Shown: piece after piece, positions 1 to 6,113 of the stretch | Position numbering within the stretch: the first letter of the stretch is position 1 | How the letters are laid out: each line of letters starts with the position of its first letter | NCBI GenBank assembly: GCA_036272735.1 | Contig: DATAYF010000149.1 | Span: forward strand, 1 to 12,555 | DNA: 12,555 nt | Direction of reading: 5' to 3' | From: DATAYF01 sp036272735 | GTDB lineage: Bacteria; Chloroflexota; Ktedonobacteria; Ktedonobacterales; Ktedonobacteraceae | Notes under the pieces: model-generated | The model's input: the letters and a program-made list of their open reading frames with translations, nothing else | Told to the model about the DNA's origin: nothing | Databases searched by the model: none | Program-made: the position numbers and the translations under genes

Positions 1-549
1 GCGCAAAACGGCCAGATCAAGGGCTTTCAGAAGCCTTCTGGAACGATCATTGTGACGGAAGGCGAAGAAGAGACACCTGTGGCGAAAAAGGTGGTGGCGC
101 CGGTGGTGATCTATGCACGGGTTTCTTCCCCCAAGCAGCAAGACAACCTGGATCGACAAGTGGCGAGGGTGGAAGACTATTGTGCCGCCAAAGGCTATCA
201 AGTGGGTCGGATTGTCAAAGAAATTGGCTCTGGAGTGAATGACAGTCGCCGCAAATTCCTCGCGCTGCTCTCTGATCCCAAGACGCGCACCATTGTGGTG
301 GAACACAAGGATCGCGCGACTCGGTTTGGTTTTCGCTACCTGCAAGTGCTGCTCAATCAGGCTGGACGGAGCATTGAGGTCGCGAATCTGGCCGACAATG
401 ACCGGGAAGATCTGCTTCAGGATCTCTCCAGTATCGTGTATTCGATGTGTGCAAGGCTCTACGGCCAACGGCGCGCAAAAAGGAAACAAGCGTTAATTGG
501 AAAGCTCTTCGCCACGGGAGCAGGGGGAGAGGAGAACATAGAGCCATGA
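1..549 (+). CDS. tnpA: IS607-type serine recombinase TnpA, 5' part missing
   Basis: Small serine recombinase that catalyses excision and insertion of the IS607 element through a covalent phosphoserine-DNA intermediate. The frame is open from base 1 (reading AQNGQIKGFQKPSGTIIV before the recombinase domain). This stretch matches the end of the MerR-like N-terminal DNA-binding domain of IS607 transposases, so the gene starts upstream of the window and the GTG at 52 is an internal codon. The resolvase domain follows: IYARVSSPKQ carries the catalytic Ser (42 or 43 of the 182 residues visible), then the conserved VEHKDRATRFGF and the helix ending CARLYGQRRAKRK. In this family DNA binding is N-terminal, unlike the C-terminal helix-turn-helix of classical resolvases. 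The stop TGA (547-549) overlaps the ATG of tnpB (546), suggesting translational coupling. The visible part shows no damage. Confidence 0.93.
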   Translation, partial: AQNGQIKGFQKPSGTIIVTEGEEETPVAKKVVAPVVIYARVSSPKQQDNLDRQVARVEDYCAAKGYQVGRIVKEIGSGVNDSRRKFLALLSDPKTRTIVVEHKDRATRFGFRYLQVLLNQAGRSIEVANLADNDREDLLQDLSSIVYSMCARLYGQRRAKRKQALIGKLFATGAGGEENIEP

Positions 550-1820
550 GGCGTGTCGAACAGCATGTGATCGAGAAAACGCATCCCCAGGTTCGTGCCA
601 TCGACGAGATGGCGTTCGCGTCAAAAAACCTCTGGAACCTTGCCAATTACCATGTACGCCAGTCATTCATTTTTCAGAAGAACTATCTCAATAATACAGC
701 TACTTTTCATCTGCTCAAACAGACGGATGCCTACAAAGCCCTTCCTGCCAAAGTTGCCAATCAGGTGCTCCTGCAGCTGCATAACGCGTGGATTGCCTTT
801 TTCGAAGCAATGGAGGCCTACCGCGATCATCCCGAGCTGTTTCACGGGCGACCAGGCTTGCCCAAATATCTGGACAAAACACAGGGGCGCAATCTCCTGA
901 TCTTTGAACGCGGATGCATCTGGAAGGCAGAACTGCGTGTGCGAGAGATTGCCGTGAGTCAGCTTGGGCGAATTGGGGAAACCAAACAGCAACCGAGCTC
1001 GGTGCAACAGGTTCGCATTGTCCCGAAAGCGGATCACTACGTGGTGGAAGTGGTCTATAAGATGGAGGAACAACCGGTCGAAGGTCTTCATCCTGACCTG
1101 TTTGTGGCGCTTGACCCAGGCGTCAACGTGCTGGCTGCCCTGACCTCGAATAAGCCGAACTTCGTTCCTCACCTTGTCTCTGGGAAGCCGGTGAAAGCGG
1201 TCAATCAACTCTACAACAAACTGCGCAAACATGAACAGAAACAGCTTGCCCAAGGAAAAGAACCACGATACACTTCCCACCGCTTGGATCGGATCACGAC
1301 GAAGCGCAACAGACGTGTGATGCATTACCTGCACACCGCCAGCCGTCGGGTCGTTGACTTGCTGGTCGCCGAAAGAATCGGGACCCTGGTCCTGGGCAAG
1401 AGCCCGTTCTGGAAAACGCGGGTGGAATTGGGGAAGAAAAACAATCAGGAATTCGTGCAAATCCCGCACGCGAAGTTCCTGGAGTTGCTCACGTACAAGG
1501 CACAGGCGCGTGGCATCCGGGTGATTGTCACGGAAGAGAGCTATACGAGCAAAGCCAGCTTCCTGGACCTGGACCCATTGCCGACCTATGATGCGACGCA
1601 GGGACCCGAGCAAGAGGAGAAACCACGCTTCTCCGGCTATCGAGATGGCCGCTGGTATCGTGTCAAAGGACGTGCACTTATCCATTCGGATATCAATGGC
1701 TCTTTTAACAATTGGCAGAAAAGTATTCCCGACAGCCTTTGGCCCAGGGATAGAGGCCACCGCAGTTCGGCCCAGACGGCTTGCCGTCTAAACTATAGGG
1801 CTCTGGCAGATTTGTCATAG
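546..1820 (+). CDS. tnpB: TnpB RNA-guided nuclease with rearranged RuvC-II and a frameshifted C-terminus
   Basis: Transposon-encoded RuvC nuclease related to Cas12, normally guided by an omega-RNA from the element's right end. The start ATG at 546 overlaps the tnpA stop; the frame is also open from 447, but that part lies inside tnpA. The 424 residues show a RuvC-I Asp in ALDPGVN (D190) and a RuvC-III Asp in HSDINGSFN (D382). At the usual RuvC-II site the sequence is LVLGKSPFW, with Gly284 where Glu is expected; VTEESYTSK (E330/E331) offers alternative acids. The CxxC zinc ribbon is absent, replaced by SFLDLDPLP. After residue ~388 the frame is wrong: the +1 frame continues GRKVFPTAFGPGIEATAVRP and stops at 1791, the normal end of this TnpB branch. 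Removing one A at 1710/1711 restores it. The current tail of about 36 residues is therefore probably nonsense. Activity is uncertain; sequencing error is possible. Confidence 0.9.
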   Translation: MRRVEQHVIEKTHPQVRAIDEMAFASKNLWNLANYHVRQSFIFQKNYLNNTATFHLLKQTDAYKALPAKVANQVLLQLHNAWIAFFEAMEAYRDHPELFHGRPGLPKYLDKTQGRNLLIFERGCIWKAELRVREIAVSQLGRIGETKQQPSSVQQVRIVPKADHYVVEVVYKMEEQPVEGLHPDLFVALDPGVNVLAALTSNKPNFVPHLVSGKPVKAVNQLYNKLRKHEQKQLAQGKEPRYTSHRLDRITTKRNRRVMHYLHTASRRVVDLLVAERIGTLVLGKSPFWKTRVELGKKNNQEFVQIPHAKFLELLTYKAQARGIRVIVTEESYTSKASFLDLDPLPTYDATQGPEQEEKPRFSGYRDGRWYRVKGRALIHSDINGSFNNWQKSIPDSLWPRDRGHRSSAQTACRLNYRALADLS

Positions 1821-1827
1821 GCTCTGG
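1774..1827 (+). ncRNA. Candidate 3' end of the omega-RNA scaffold and IS right end
   Basis: A perfect hairpin AGACGG-CTTG-CCGTCT (extendable to AGACGGC/GCCGTCT) lies at 1774-1789, overlapping the ancestral tnpB stop at 1789-1791. It is followed by the imperfect direct repeat ATAGG(G)CTCTGG (1795-1806 and 1817-1827). In TnpB elements the guide RNA overlaps the 3' end of tnpB and runs through the right end, so this is where the scaffold is expected. The hairpin and repeat are seen directly; the RNA role and exact limits are inferred. The hairpin also encodes the conserved PRRLAV end of the ancestral protein, so protein constraint alone could explain it. Confidence 0.35.
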
Positions 1828-1850
1828 ATACTGTCTCACTACAATGCTTA

Positions 1851-3053
1851 TCATACATGCCCGTCGTGCACGATACCCTCGGCTGCCAGCTGGCTACGTT
1901 CCTCTGGGGTATAGCCCAGCTCTTGCAGGATTTTGAAGCTATGCTGGCCGAGCACGGGAGCCGGACGTGCAATCTGCCCCGGCGTACCGGAATATTTCAC
2001 CGGAAACCCAAGCGCATGCACGCGACCCGCCAGTGGATGGTCAATTTCAATATCCATTTCGCGCGCTCGTACCTGCGGGTGCTCATACACCTGGTCTAGC
2101 GTGAGCACTGGTCCCGCCGGTACTCCCACCTCGTCGAGACGTTGCTGCCACTCCTCGGTGGTGCGCGTGCGGAACGTTTCGGTCAGGGTTTCAACCAGCG
2201 CGGGGAGATTCGCCATGCGGTCACTGTTGGTAGTAAACAGCGGTGTTTGCAAGAGATCAGGGCGCTCTAAAACCTGAGTTAGACGCTCCCAGTTGCGTTG
2301 GTTGCTTGCACCAATCGCGATCCCGCTATCAGCCGTTTGGAAGACCTGGTACGGCGCTGAAAGCCGGTGCGCAGTTCCTAAGCGTTGTGGCGGTGTTCCG
2401 CTGGCCCAATATTCATTCGACTCCCAGATCGTGTAAGCTAACGCCCCCTCGAAGAGTGACGTATCGATGCACTGTCCCTCGCCTGTGCGTGAACGATAGA
2501 AGAGCGCGGCGAGGATGGCATGGCTTGCAAACAAGCCAGCGTTGAGGTCACTGATTGGCACCCCTATCTTGGCAGCCTCCTCGGGAGTCCCGGTAACCGA
2601 CAGGACGCCGCTCATAGCTTGCGTTACCAGGTCGAAGCCCCCGCGATCACGATAGGGTCCGCTGTGCCCAAAACCCGATATGGAACAATAGATGAGCGAG
2701 GGACGTTCCGCATGCACCTCCTCATAGCCAAAGCCAAGCCGTTCTAGTGTGCCCGGGCGGAAGTTTTCTAGCAGCACATCTGCCGTTTCGATTAAACGCC
2801 AGAGTGCTTGTTTACCAGGAGGGGTGCGAATATCGATGGCAAGCCCGTATTTATTGCGGTTGACCGCCATAAACGCGGCTGATTCCTTGTTATAGTAGGG
2901 GGGCCCCATGCGTCGTGAGTCATCTCCCCCTTGCGGCTTCTCGATTTTGATGACCTCGGCCCCCAGATCCGCAAGCAACATGGCACAAAATGGACCGGCC
3001 ATGATTTGTGAGAGATCGAGGACGCGAATCCCTTCGAGGGCGGCTGACGACAT
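1851..3053 (-). CDS. Family III CoA-transferase (CaiB/BaiF type)
   Basis: Cytosolic enzyme that moves CoA between a thioester and a carboxylic acid through aspartyl-CoA thioester chemistry. All 400 residues are present, the usual length. The N-terminus LEGIRVLDLSQIMAGPFCAM and the GADVIKIE-like segment (GAEVIKIEKP, 31-40) are family hallmarks, as are VNRNKYGLAIDI near 65-75 and LLENFRPG at 94-101. PISDLNAGLF places the catalytic Asp at residue 169, the same number as in Oxalobacter formyl-CoA transferase. The ATG at 3053 is preceded by AAGGAGG at 6-base spacing. It is the second gene of an operon, 23 bases after the crotonase stop, so both probably act on one CoA-bound substrate. The substrate cannot be read from sequence; annotation as formyl-CoA or crotonobetaine transferase would be over-specific. 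Its 3' end abuts the IS607 right end but is intact. Confidence 0.93.
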   Translation of the reverse strand: MSSAALEGIRVLDLSQIMAGPFCAMLLADLGAEVIKIEKPQGGDDSRRMGPPYYNKESAAFMAVNRNKYGLAIDIRTPPGKQALWRLIETADVLLENFRPGTLERLGFGYEEVHAERPSLIYCSISGFGHSGPYRDRGGFDLVTQAMSGVLSVTGTPEEAAKIGVPISDLNAGLFASHAILAALFYRSRTGEGQCIDTSLFEGALAYTIWESNEYWASGTPPQRLGTAHRLSAPYQVFQTADSGIAIGASNQRNWERLTQVLERPDLLQTPLFTTNSDRMANLPALVETLTETFRTRTTEEWQQRLDEVGVPAGPVLTLDQVYEHPQVRAREMDIEIDHPLAGRVHALGFPVKYSGTPGQIARPAPVLGQHSFKILQELGYTPEERSQLAAEGIVHDGHV

Positions 3054-3076
3054 GTTTTTCCTCCTTCGCGCAAAAA

Positions 3077-3886
3077 CTAGTGTCCACTCCAGGTGGGGCG
3101 GCGCTTCTCCCTGTGAGCTTGTACTCCTTCCGCAAAATCATGGCTGCCGTAGACCTGTGCTACCACATCATCGAAAGCGGGCAACTCGCTTGTCCCTTCC
3201 CTATCAAGCCGCTTGAATGCCTCTTTCGTGGCCCGAATGGTAAGTGGTGCCAGGCTACTGATCTGTTTGGCAATATCGAGCACCTGCGTAAAAAGCTGTT
3301 CTTCATCGATAATATTTGTAAGAAAGCCGCAGCGCAACGCCTCGTCGGCTGAAAGCAACCGGCTGGTAAACAGCAGTTCCTTGGTGCGCATCGGACCTAA
3401 TGCCCTGCCGAGACGATGGTAGTTTTTCAGGCTCAGACAATTGCCTAGCGTGCGAGCCATCGGGGCACCAAAGCGAGCGGCAGGCGTAGCATAACGCAGG
3501 TCGCAGATGGTTGCGATGATCAAACCTGCCCCTACCGCGTATCCGTGGATAGCTGCAAGCACAGGTTGAGGAACGTTGGAGAGCAGATCGGTCACCGCAT
3601 CCATGCGTTGCTCGTAGCTCACGCCATCCGCCCCCGAAAATCCCTGGAACTGCTGGATATCGGTTCCGGCAGCAAAGGCGCGCGCACCATCGCCGCGAAT
3701 GATGACGGCACGAACCGTCTCATCTGCGGCGAGATGGCTCAGGTGCTCCCCGAATTCCTCGTACATCTTCCACGTGAGCGCGTTCAGGGCCGAGGGTCGC
3801 GATAACGTAAGGACCGCAACCGCGCCCATTTGTTCGAGGAGCACAGCCCCCTGTTCATTCGTCGTCGCAGGATCTTGATTTGACAT
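3077..3886 (-). CDS. Crotonase-fold (enoyl-CoA hydratase/isomerase family) protein lacking both hydratase Glu residues
   Basis: Crotonase superfamily protein acting on acyl-CoA thioesters. The start is placed at ATG 3886, giving 269 residues, because AGAGG lies 7 bases upstream and the family's usual N-terminus fits. The frame is open 26 codons further (3964), but that part runs into a palindrome and has no family match. The oxyanion-hole elements are visible: AFAAGTDIQQF (70-80) and HGYAVGAGL (114-122). Aligned to rat mitochondrial crotonase, the catalytic Glu144 corresponds to Ile123 and Glu164 to Met143 (FGAPMARTLG). Ordinary water addition is therefore unlikely; isomerase, hydrolase, decarboxylase or another enolate reaction is more plausible. 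The ending AHREKRRPTW is typical of the superfamily. First gene of an operon with the CoA-transferase downstream, preceded by a structured leader. Confidence 0.9.
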   Translation of the reverse strand: MSNQDPATTNEQGAVLLEQMGAVAVLTLSRPSALNALTWKMYEEFGEHLSHLAADETVRAVIIRGDGARAFAAGTDIQQFQGFSGADGVSYEQRMDAVTDLLSNVPQPVLAAIHGYAVGAGLIIATICDLRYATPAARFGAPMARTLGNCLSLKNYHRLGRALGPMRTKELLFTSRLLSADEALRCGFLTNIIDEEQLFTQVLDIAKQISSLAPLTIRATKEAFKRLDREGTSELPAFDDVVAQVYGSHDFAEGVQAHREKRRPTWSGH

Positions 3887-3910
3887 AAATGTACCTCTTC
3901 TCACCTTACC

Positions 3911-4017
3911 AGTGCAGAATCCAAAGACCTGTTGTGTAATGGGAACCAATGTTCCTCTGCTCAACCAGCATGAGGAATGCTCTATCTCTTACACAATAGG
4001 TCTCCTGATCTTGCACT
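3911..4017 (-). repeat. 107-bp imperfect palindrome in the leader of the crotonase/CoA-transferase operon
   Basis: Outer arms AGTGCA (3911-3916) and TGCACT (4012-4017) pair perfectly. After symmetrical 8-base internal segments, AGACCTGTTGTGTAA (3925-3939) pairs with TTACACAATAGGTCT (3989-4003) with one mismatch. The centre forms a further hairpin, TTCCTCTGCT (3952-3961) with AGCA-T-GAGGAA (3967-3977), with a one-base bulge and the loop CAACC. The 8-base internal segments pair better as RNA on the - strand (6 of 8, with three G-U pairs) than on the + strand (4 of 8). It ends 24 bases before the crotonase start codon, just above the Shine-Dalgarno. It may be a structured 5' leader, a MITE-like element or an operator. 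No target-site duplication is visible at its edges. Confidence 0.7.
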
Positions 4018-4172
4018 AGAGATCGATGCCATCCATAGTGATGAATGAGCCATCACTAAGAGCACGAAATGCGTCTTGAATAGGAAAGCGAAAAGGACAT
4101 AAGGTAACTACTATAATCATCTCTCAAGAAACAACTTCGCTGGTTGATACGACCAGTAAAGCAAGATCGAAT

Positions 4173-4535
4173 GTGGGCACCGAAGCAGCGATGACCGTTC
4201 AGGACGCCACGCAAATTGTACAGGGGAATCATCTTACTGAAAAGATCAAGGTGATAGAACCTATCGTAGAGGCCATCATGTCACCTGGACATACTCATCC
4301 TCAGTTCACGTACCCGGCATGGCCGACGTCCCAACCTGGACCACAAGTGACTTCACCATCTCTGGGACAAGGGCCGCATCCAACGCGCACTGATCAAATG
4401 GTCTATGCGTGCTATGATAAGGTTCTTATTTGTGCGAGCGCTGTCAGCTACTTGCCAGACTGTATCCCACTCATCTCGCGAAAGGTTATCTCCCTTGACG
4501 TTCTTTCCTATATACGCTCTCAGATAGGCATCTAA
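4173..4535 (+). CDS. Weak hypothetical ORF, possibly a gene remnant
   Basis: An open frame of 120 codons from GTG 4173; the frame is in fact open from 4080. No family is recognised. The first half (TVQDATQIVQGNHL, EKIKVIEPIVEAI) looks protein-like. The middle is rich in Pro, Ser and Gln, and the second half lies antisense to the - strand ORF at 4353-4574. No convincing ribosome binding site precedes the GTG or the ATG at 4191. An AAAAGGA at 4091-4097 is followed by no usable start codon in this frame, which would fit a gene that lost its start. Only one of the two overlapping ORFs is likely to be real, and I favour the other. Confidence 0.2.
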   Translation: MGTEAAMTVQDATQIVQGNHLTEKIKVIEPIVEAIMSPGHTHPQFTYPAWPTSQPGPQVTSPSLGQGPHPTRTDQMVYACYDKVLICASAVSYLPDCIPLISRKVISLDVLSYIRSQIGI

Positions 4536-4574
4536 GCGCATTGAAAGCCGCATTTGATTTATCGTATCAGTCAT
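4353..4574 (-). CDS. Hypothetical small protein, 73 residues
   Basis: Not recognised. The frame is open from 4622, but ATG 4574 is chosen because MTDTINQMRL begins a coherent amphipathic sequence and a weak GGGA sits 7 bases upstream; ATG 4583 is an alternative. The body is mixed charged and hydrophobic (LDAYLRAYIGKNVKGDNLSR, then DEWDTVWQVADSA), consistent with a small soluble helical protein. No signal peptide or membrane helix is present. It follows the pentapeptide-repeat gene on the same strand after 116 bases, so it could be the last gene of that cluster. It overlaps a + strand ORF antisense. The ending RWMRPLSQRW is odd and may be a frame-shifted tail. Confidence 0.4.
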   Translation of the reverse strand: MTDTINQMRLSMRLDAYLRAYIGKNVKGDNLSRDEWDTVWQVADSARTNKNLIIARIDHLISARWMRPLSQRW

Positions 4575-4690
4575 TGGTTTCATCCCAATCAGATGATGTT
4601 TTGTCCCAGGTAGGCAATACACCGCGCTGGCTTCTCTACGTTAGTAGCAGAAGCACTATTCGCCATTATCCACGCTGCACAAGCGATGAG

Positions 4691-5221
4691 TTAGGCCGCG
4701 GGAATATTTGGCGTTGCGCCATCCTCTCGTATTTGTTTTTGTGTGTCCGCGCGTTTTTTGAAGTCTATTTCATCGGGACCTTCGTTGGGCACATGAACCT
4801 TATCAAAACGTGTATTATGCAGAAGCGCTCTTGCCATATTGGCGTCATGGAGATCTGCTTCACGCAAATCTGCATCACCAAGTTCTGCTCCTTGCAAATT
4901 TGCGCGACAGAGGTTGGCACCACGCAAATCAGCCCCCCGTAAGTTTGCCTTCTGGAGGTTGGCTTCGCTCAGGTCTGCATTCCTTAAATTCGCATAGCGC
5001 AGGTCTGCATTGCTCAGATCCGCATCGTGCAGGTTCGCCTCCCGGAGGTTGGCCTCAGTAAAATCTGCTCTGTTCAGATTAATTCCGTGTAGATCAGTCC
5101 CACGGAGTTGAGCATGGTGAAGGTCTGGCTCATAAGCCTGGACATCAGCATAGGCCAGTCGCCATTTCTCCCAATTCGCTTTTCCGGATAAAAGGAGATC
5201 AAAAGGATTCTGATAAGGCAT
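4691..5221 (-). CDS. Pentapeptide-repeat protein
   Basis: Right-handed quadrilateral beta-helix protein. Start ATG 5221 is chosen because AGGAAG lies 8 bases upstream; the GTG at 5230 would place the same site almost on the start codon. This gives 176 residues. Residues ~1-35 form a short head (PFDLLLSGKANWEKWRLAYA) of the type often found before these repeats. From about residue 36 to 140 there are some 21 uninterrupted A(D/N)LXX pentapeptides (for example NADLRYANLRNADLSEANLQ). The last ~36 residues are a charged tail. There is no signal peptide, so it should be cytosolic. Family members include the DNA-mimicking gyrase protectors Qnr and MfpA, but most have unknown roles, and nothing here shows gyrase binding. 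It lies 49 bases after the hypothetical gene at 5271-5600 on the same strand, so the two probably form an operon. Confidence 0.92.
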   Translation of the reverse strand: MPYQNPFDLLLSGKANWEKWRLAYADVQAYEPDLHHAQLRGTDLHGINLNRADFTEANLREANLHDADLSNADLRYANLRNADLSEANLQKANLRGADLRGANLCRANLQGAELGDADLREADLHDANMARALLHNTRFDKVHVPNEGPDEIDFKKRADTQKQIREDGATPNIPAA

Positions 5222-5270
5222 GTGATTCACTTCCTGACTCTATGATGTCTACTAATACGGACAAGACTGA

Positions 5271-5600
5271 TCAATGAGCATGAACGGTTGCATCCTCTGC
5301 CAACTTACCATCTTCCCAGGCCTGCTCTACGTCCTGTCTGAGTATCGCTTTGTTGCTCATTCTTATTTCATAGACGTGGACTTCTCGTTTGAGCAATACT
5401 GTAAGGTCATTGATATATTGTTGATAGGGAAGAATGAAGGGGCTACTCTGATCCAACGTTTGGTAATACGCTCGCGTTCGAGGATCATCTGACATCCACC
5501 AATGGTTATCCCCGTAGCTCTCAAGAACCTCCAGTAACTCACGATAGGTTGTCGTCTCTGGAGAGATATTTTTCTGTTTCAAGTATGCTGCATTGTTCAT
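5271..5600 (-). CDS. Hypothetical protein, 109 residues
   Basis: Family not recognised. The start ATG 5600 has AGAGGA 6 bases upstream, a good ribosome binding site. The product is soluble and mostly helical in appearance, acidic overall and rich in aromatic residues (YGDNHWWMSDDPRTRAYYQ at about 29-47, then LPYQQYINDLTVLLKREVHV). No signal peptide, membrane helix or metal-binding cluster is visible. First gene of a probable two-gene unit with the pentapeptide-repeat gene, from which it is separated by a 49-base gap. Strong ribosome binding site, coherent amino-acid composition and operon position all support a real gene. Confidence 0.72.
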   Translation of the reverse strand: MNNAAYLKQKNISPETTTYRELLEVLESYGDNHWWMSDDPRTRAYYQTLDQSSPFILPYQQYINDLTVLLKREVHVYEIRMSNKAILRQDVEQAWEDGKLAEDATVHAH

Positions 5601-5874
5601 GCTTATTCCTCTTTCTTAATCTGAAACGATCAACGTTGGCCCGGCCCCTGTGTCTCTGCATGGGCGAAGGATGGTATCCCCTTTTCTCGGCACTCAGTTC
5701 TGAGTCGCCTTCTATTTTTACATTAACCCCTTCGGGTAATGAGCCTCTGATACGCTGAACAGGGACGTAACATTAGTTTCTAACTGGATGCCAGCGCAAC
5801 CGGCTATAAGGCAGGCGAGGCACAATCTCTTCTTTAGAAAGGGAGAAAGGAGACAGAGAAGCGTGAGAGGAAAC

Positions 5875-5988
5875 ATGACCATTCCAGAAAGCATGAGCCT
5901 TTTAATGGAGATGTGCCCTGAGTGCATTTCTCATACGAGAAACATGGCTTGGGACGTGACTCATAAGAAAATCTATGGGTCCCTTTAA
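5875..5988 (+). CDS. Candidate small ORF with a CPEC motif, 37 residues
   Basis: ATG 5875 follows GAGAGGA with a 3-base gap to the start. An in-frame GTG at 5863 has AAAGGAG about 10 bases upstream, so the start is uncertain. The peptide (MTIPESMSLLMEMCPECISH and onward) contains one CxxC pair and ends KKIYGSL. The purine-rich leader is the best evidence. Composition is Met-rich and no family is recognised. It lies in an otherwise gene-poor stretch. Confidence 0.3.
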   Translation: MTIPESMSLLMEMCPECISHTRNMAWDVTHKKIYGSL

Positions 5989-6091
5989 GTATACACTATT
6001 TTTATACCATGTGCAATATTTGTCAAAAAACCTATTTGGAAAATATAAATTATTTTGTAATGTGAGGTGACTTATTGAACGCAGCTTATTC

Positions 6092-6113
6092 TTTCTAAGA
6101 ATACGCTTAGAAA
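6092..6113. other. Perfect 8-bp hairpin below the zinc-ribbon gene
   Basis: TTTCTAAG-AATACG-CTTAGAAA. It sits about 60 bases past the stop of the - strand gene at 6173. There is no T-run on either side, so it is not a standard intrinsic terminator. It may still be a 3'-end stabilising structure or a protein-binding site. Confidence 0.4.

Larger units (their letters stand above)
1..1827 (+). mobile_element. IS607-family insertion sequence, left end outside the window
   Basis: The pair tnpA (serine recombinase) and tnpB, in the same direction with a 4-base ATGA overlap, is the standard IS607 arrangement. The left end lies beyond the window because tnpA is already open at base 1. The right end is not marked by inverted repeats, as is normal for this family. 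It must lie after the ancestral tnpB stop (1791) and before or near the stop of the opposing CoA-transferase gene (1851). An imperfect direct repeat ATAGG(G)CTCTGG at 1795-1806 and 1817-1827 may be the right-end recognition region, but this is inference. The element sits immediately behind the CoA-transferase gene without breaking it. Confidence 0.8.

Noticed and set aside
447..545. Extension of tnpB to the ATG at 447 (457 residues)
   Set aside because: The extra 33 codons lie inside tnpA in another frame and do not resemble a TnpB N-terminus; ATG 546 gives the standard ATGA overlap and a normal TnpB start.
663..1760. 365-codon open frame on the - strand opposite tnpB
   Set aside because: It is the antisense shadow of tnpB; no family resemblance and no ribosome binding site.
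3887..3964. N-terminal extension of the crotonase to 3964
   Set aside because: The 26 extra residues are encoded in the palindromic leader and have no crotonase similarity; ATG 3886 has a good Shine-Dalgarno.
4541..4942. 133-codon + strand ORF with many Cys
   Set aside because: Mostly antisense to the pentapeptide repeats; the Cys/Ile/Thr pattern is the mirror image of the repeat codons.
4700..5120. Tandem DNA repeat or CRISPR-like array
   Set aside because: The 15-base periodicity comes from the pentapeptide codons; there are no constant repeats with unique spacers.
6020..6049. + strand promoter TTGTCA-18-TATAAA
   Set aside because: It lies in very AT-rich DNA and no + strand gene begins within the next several hundred bases.
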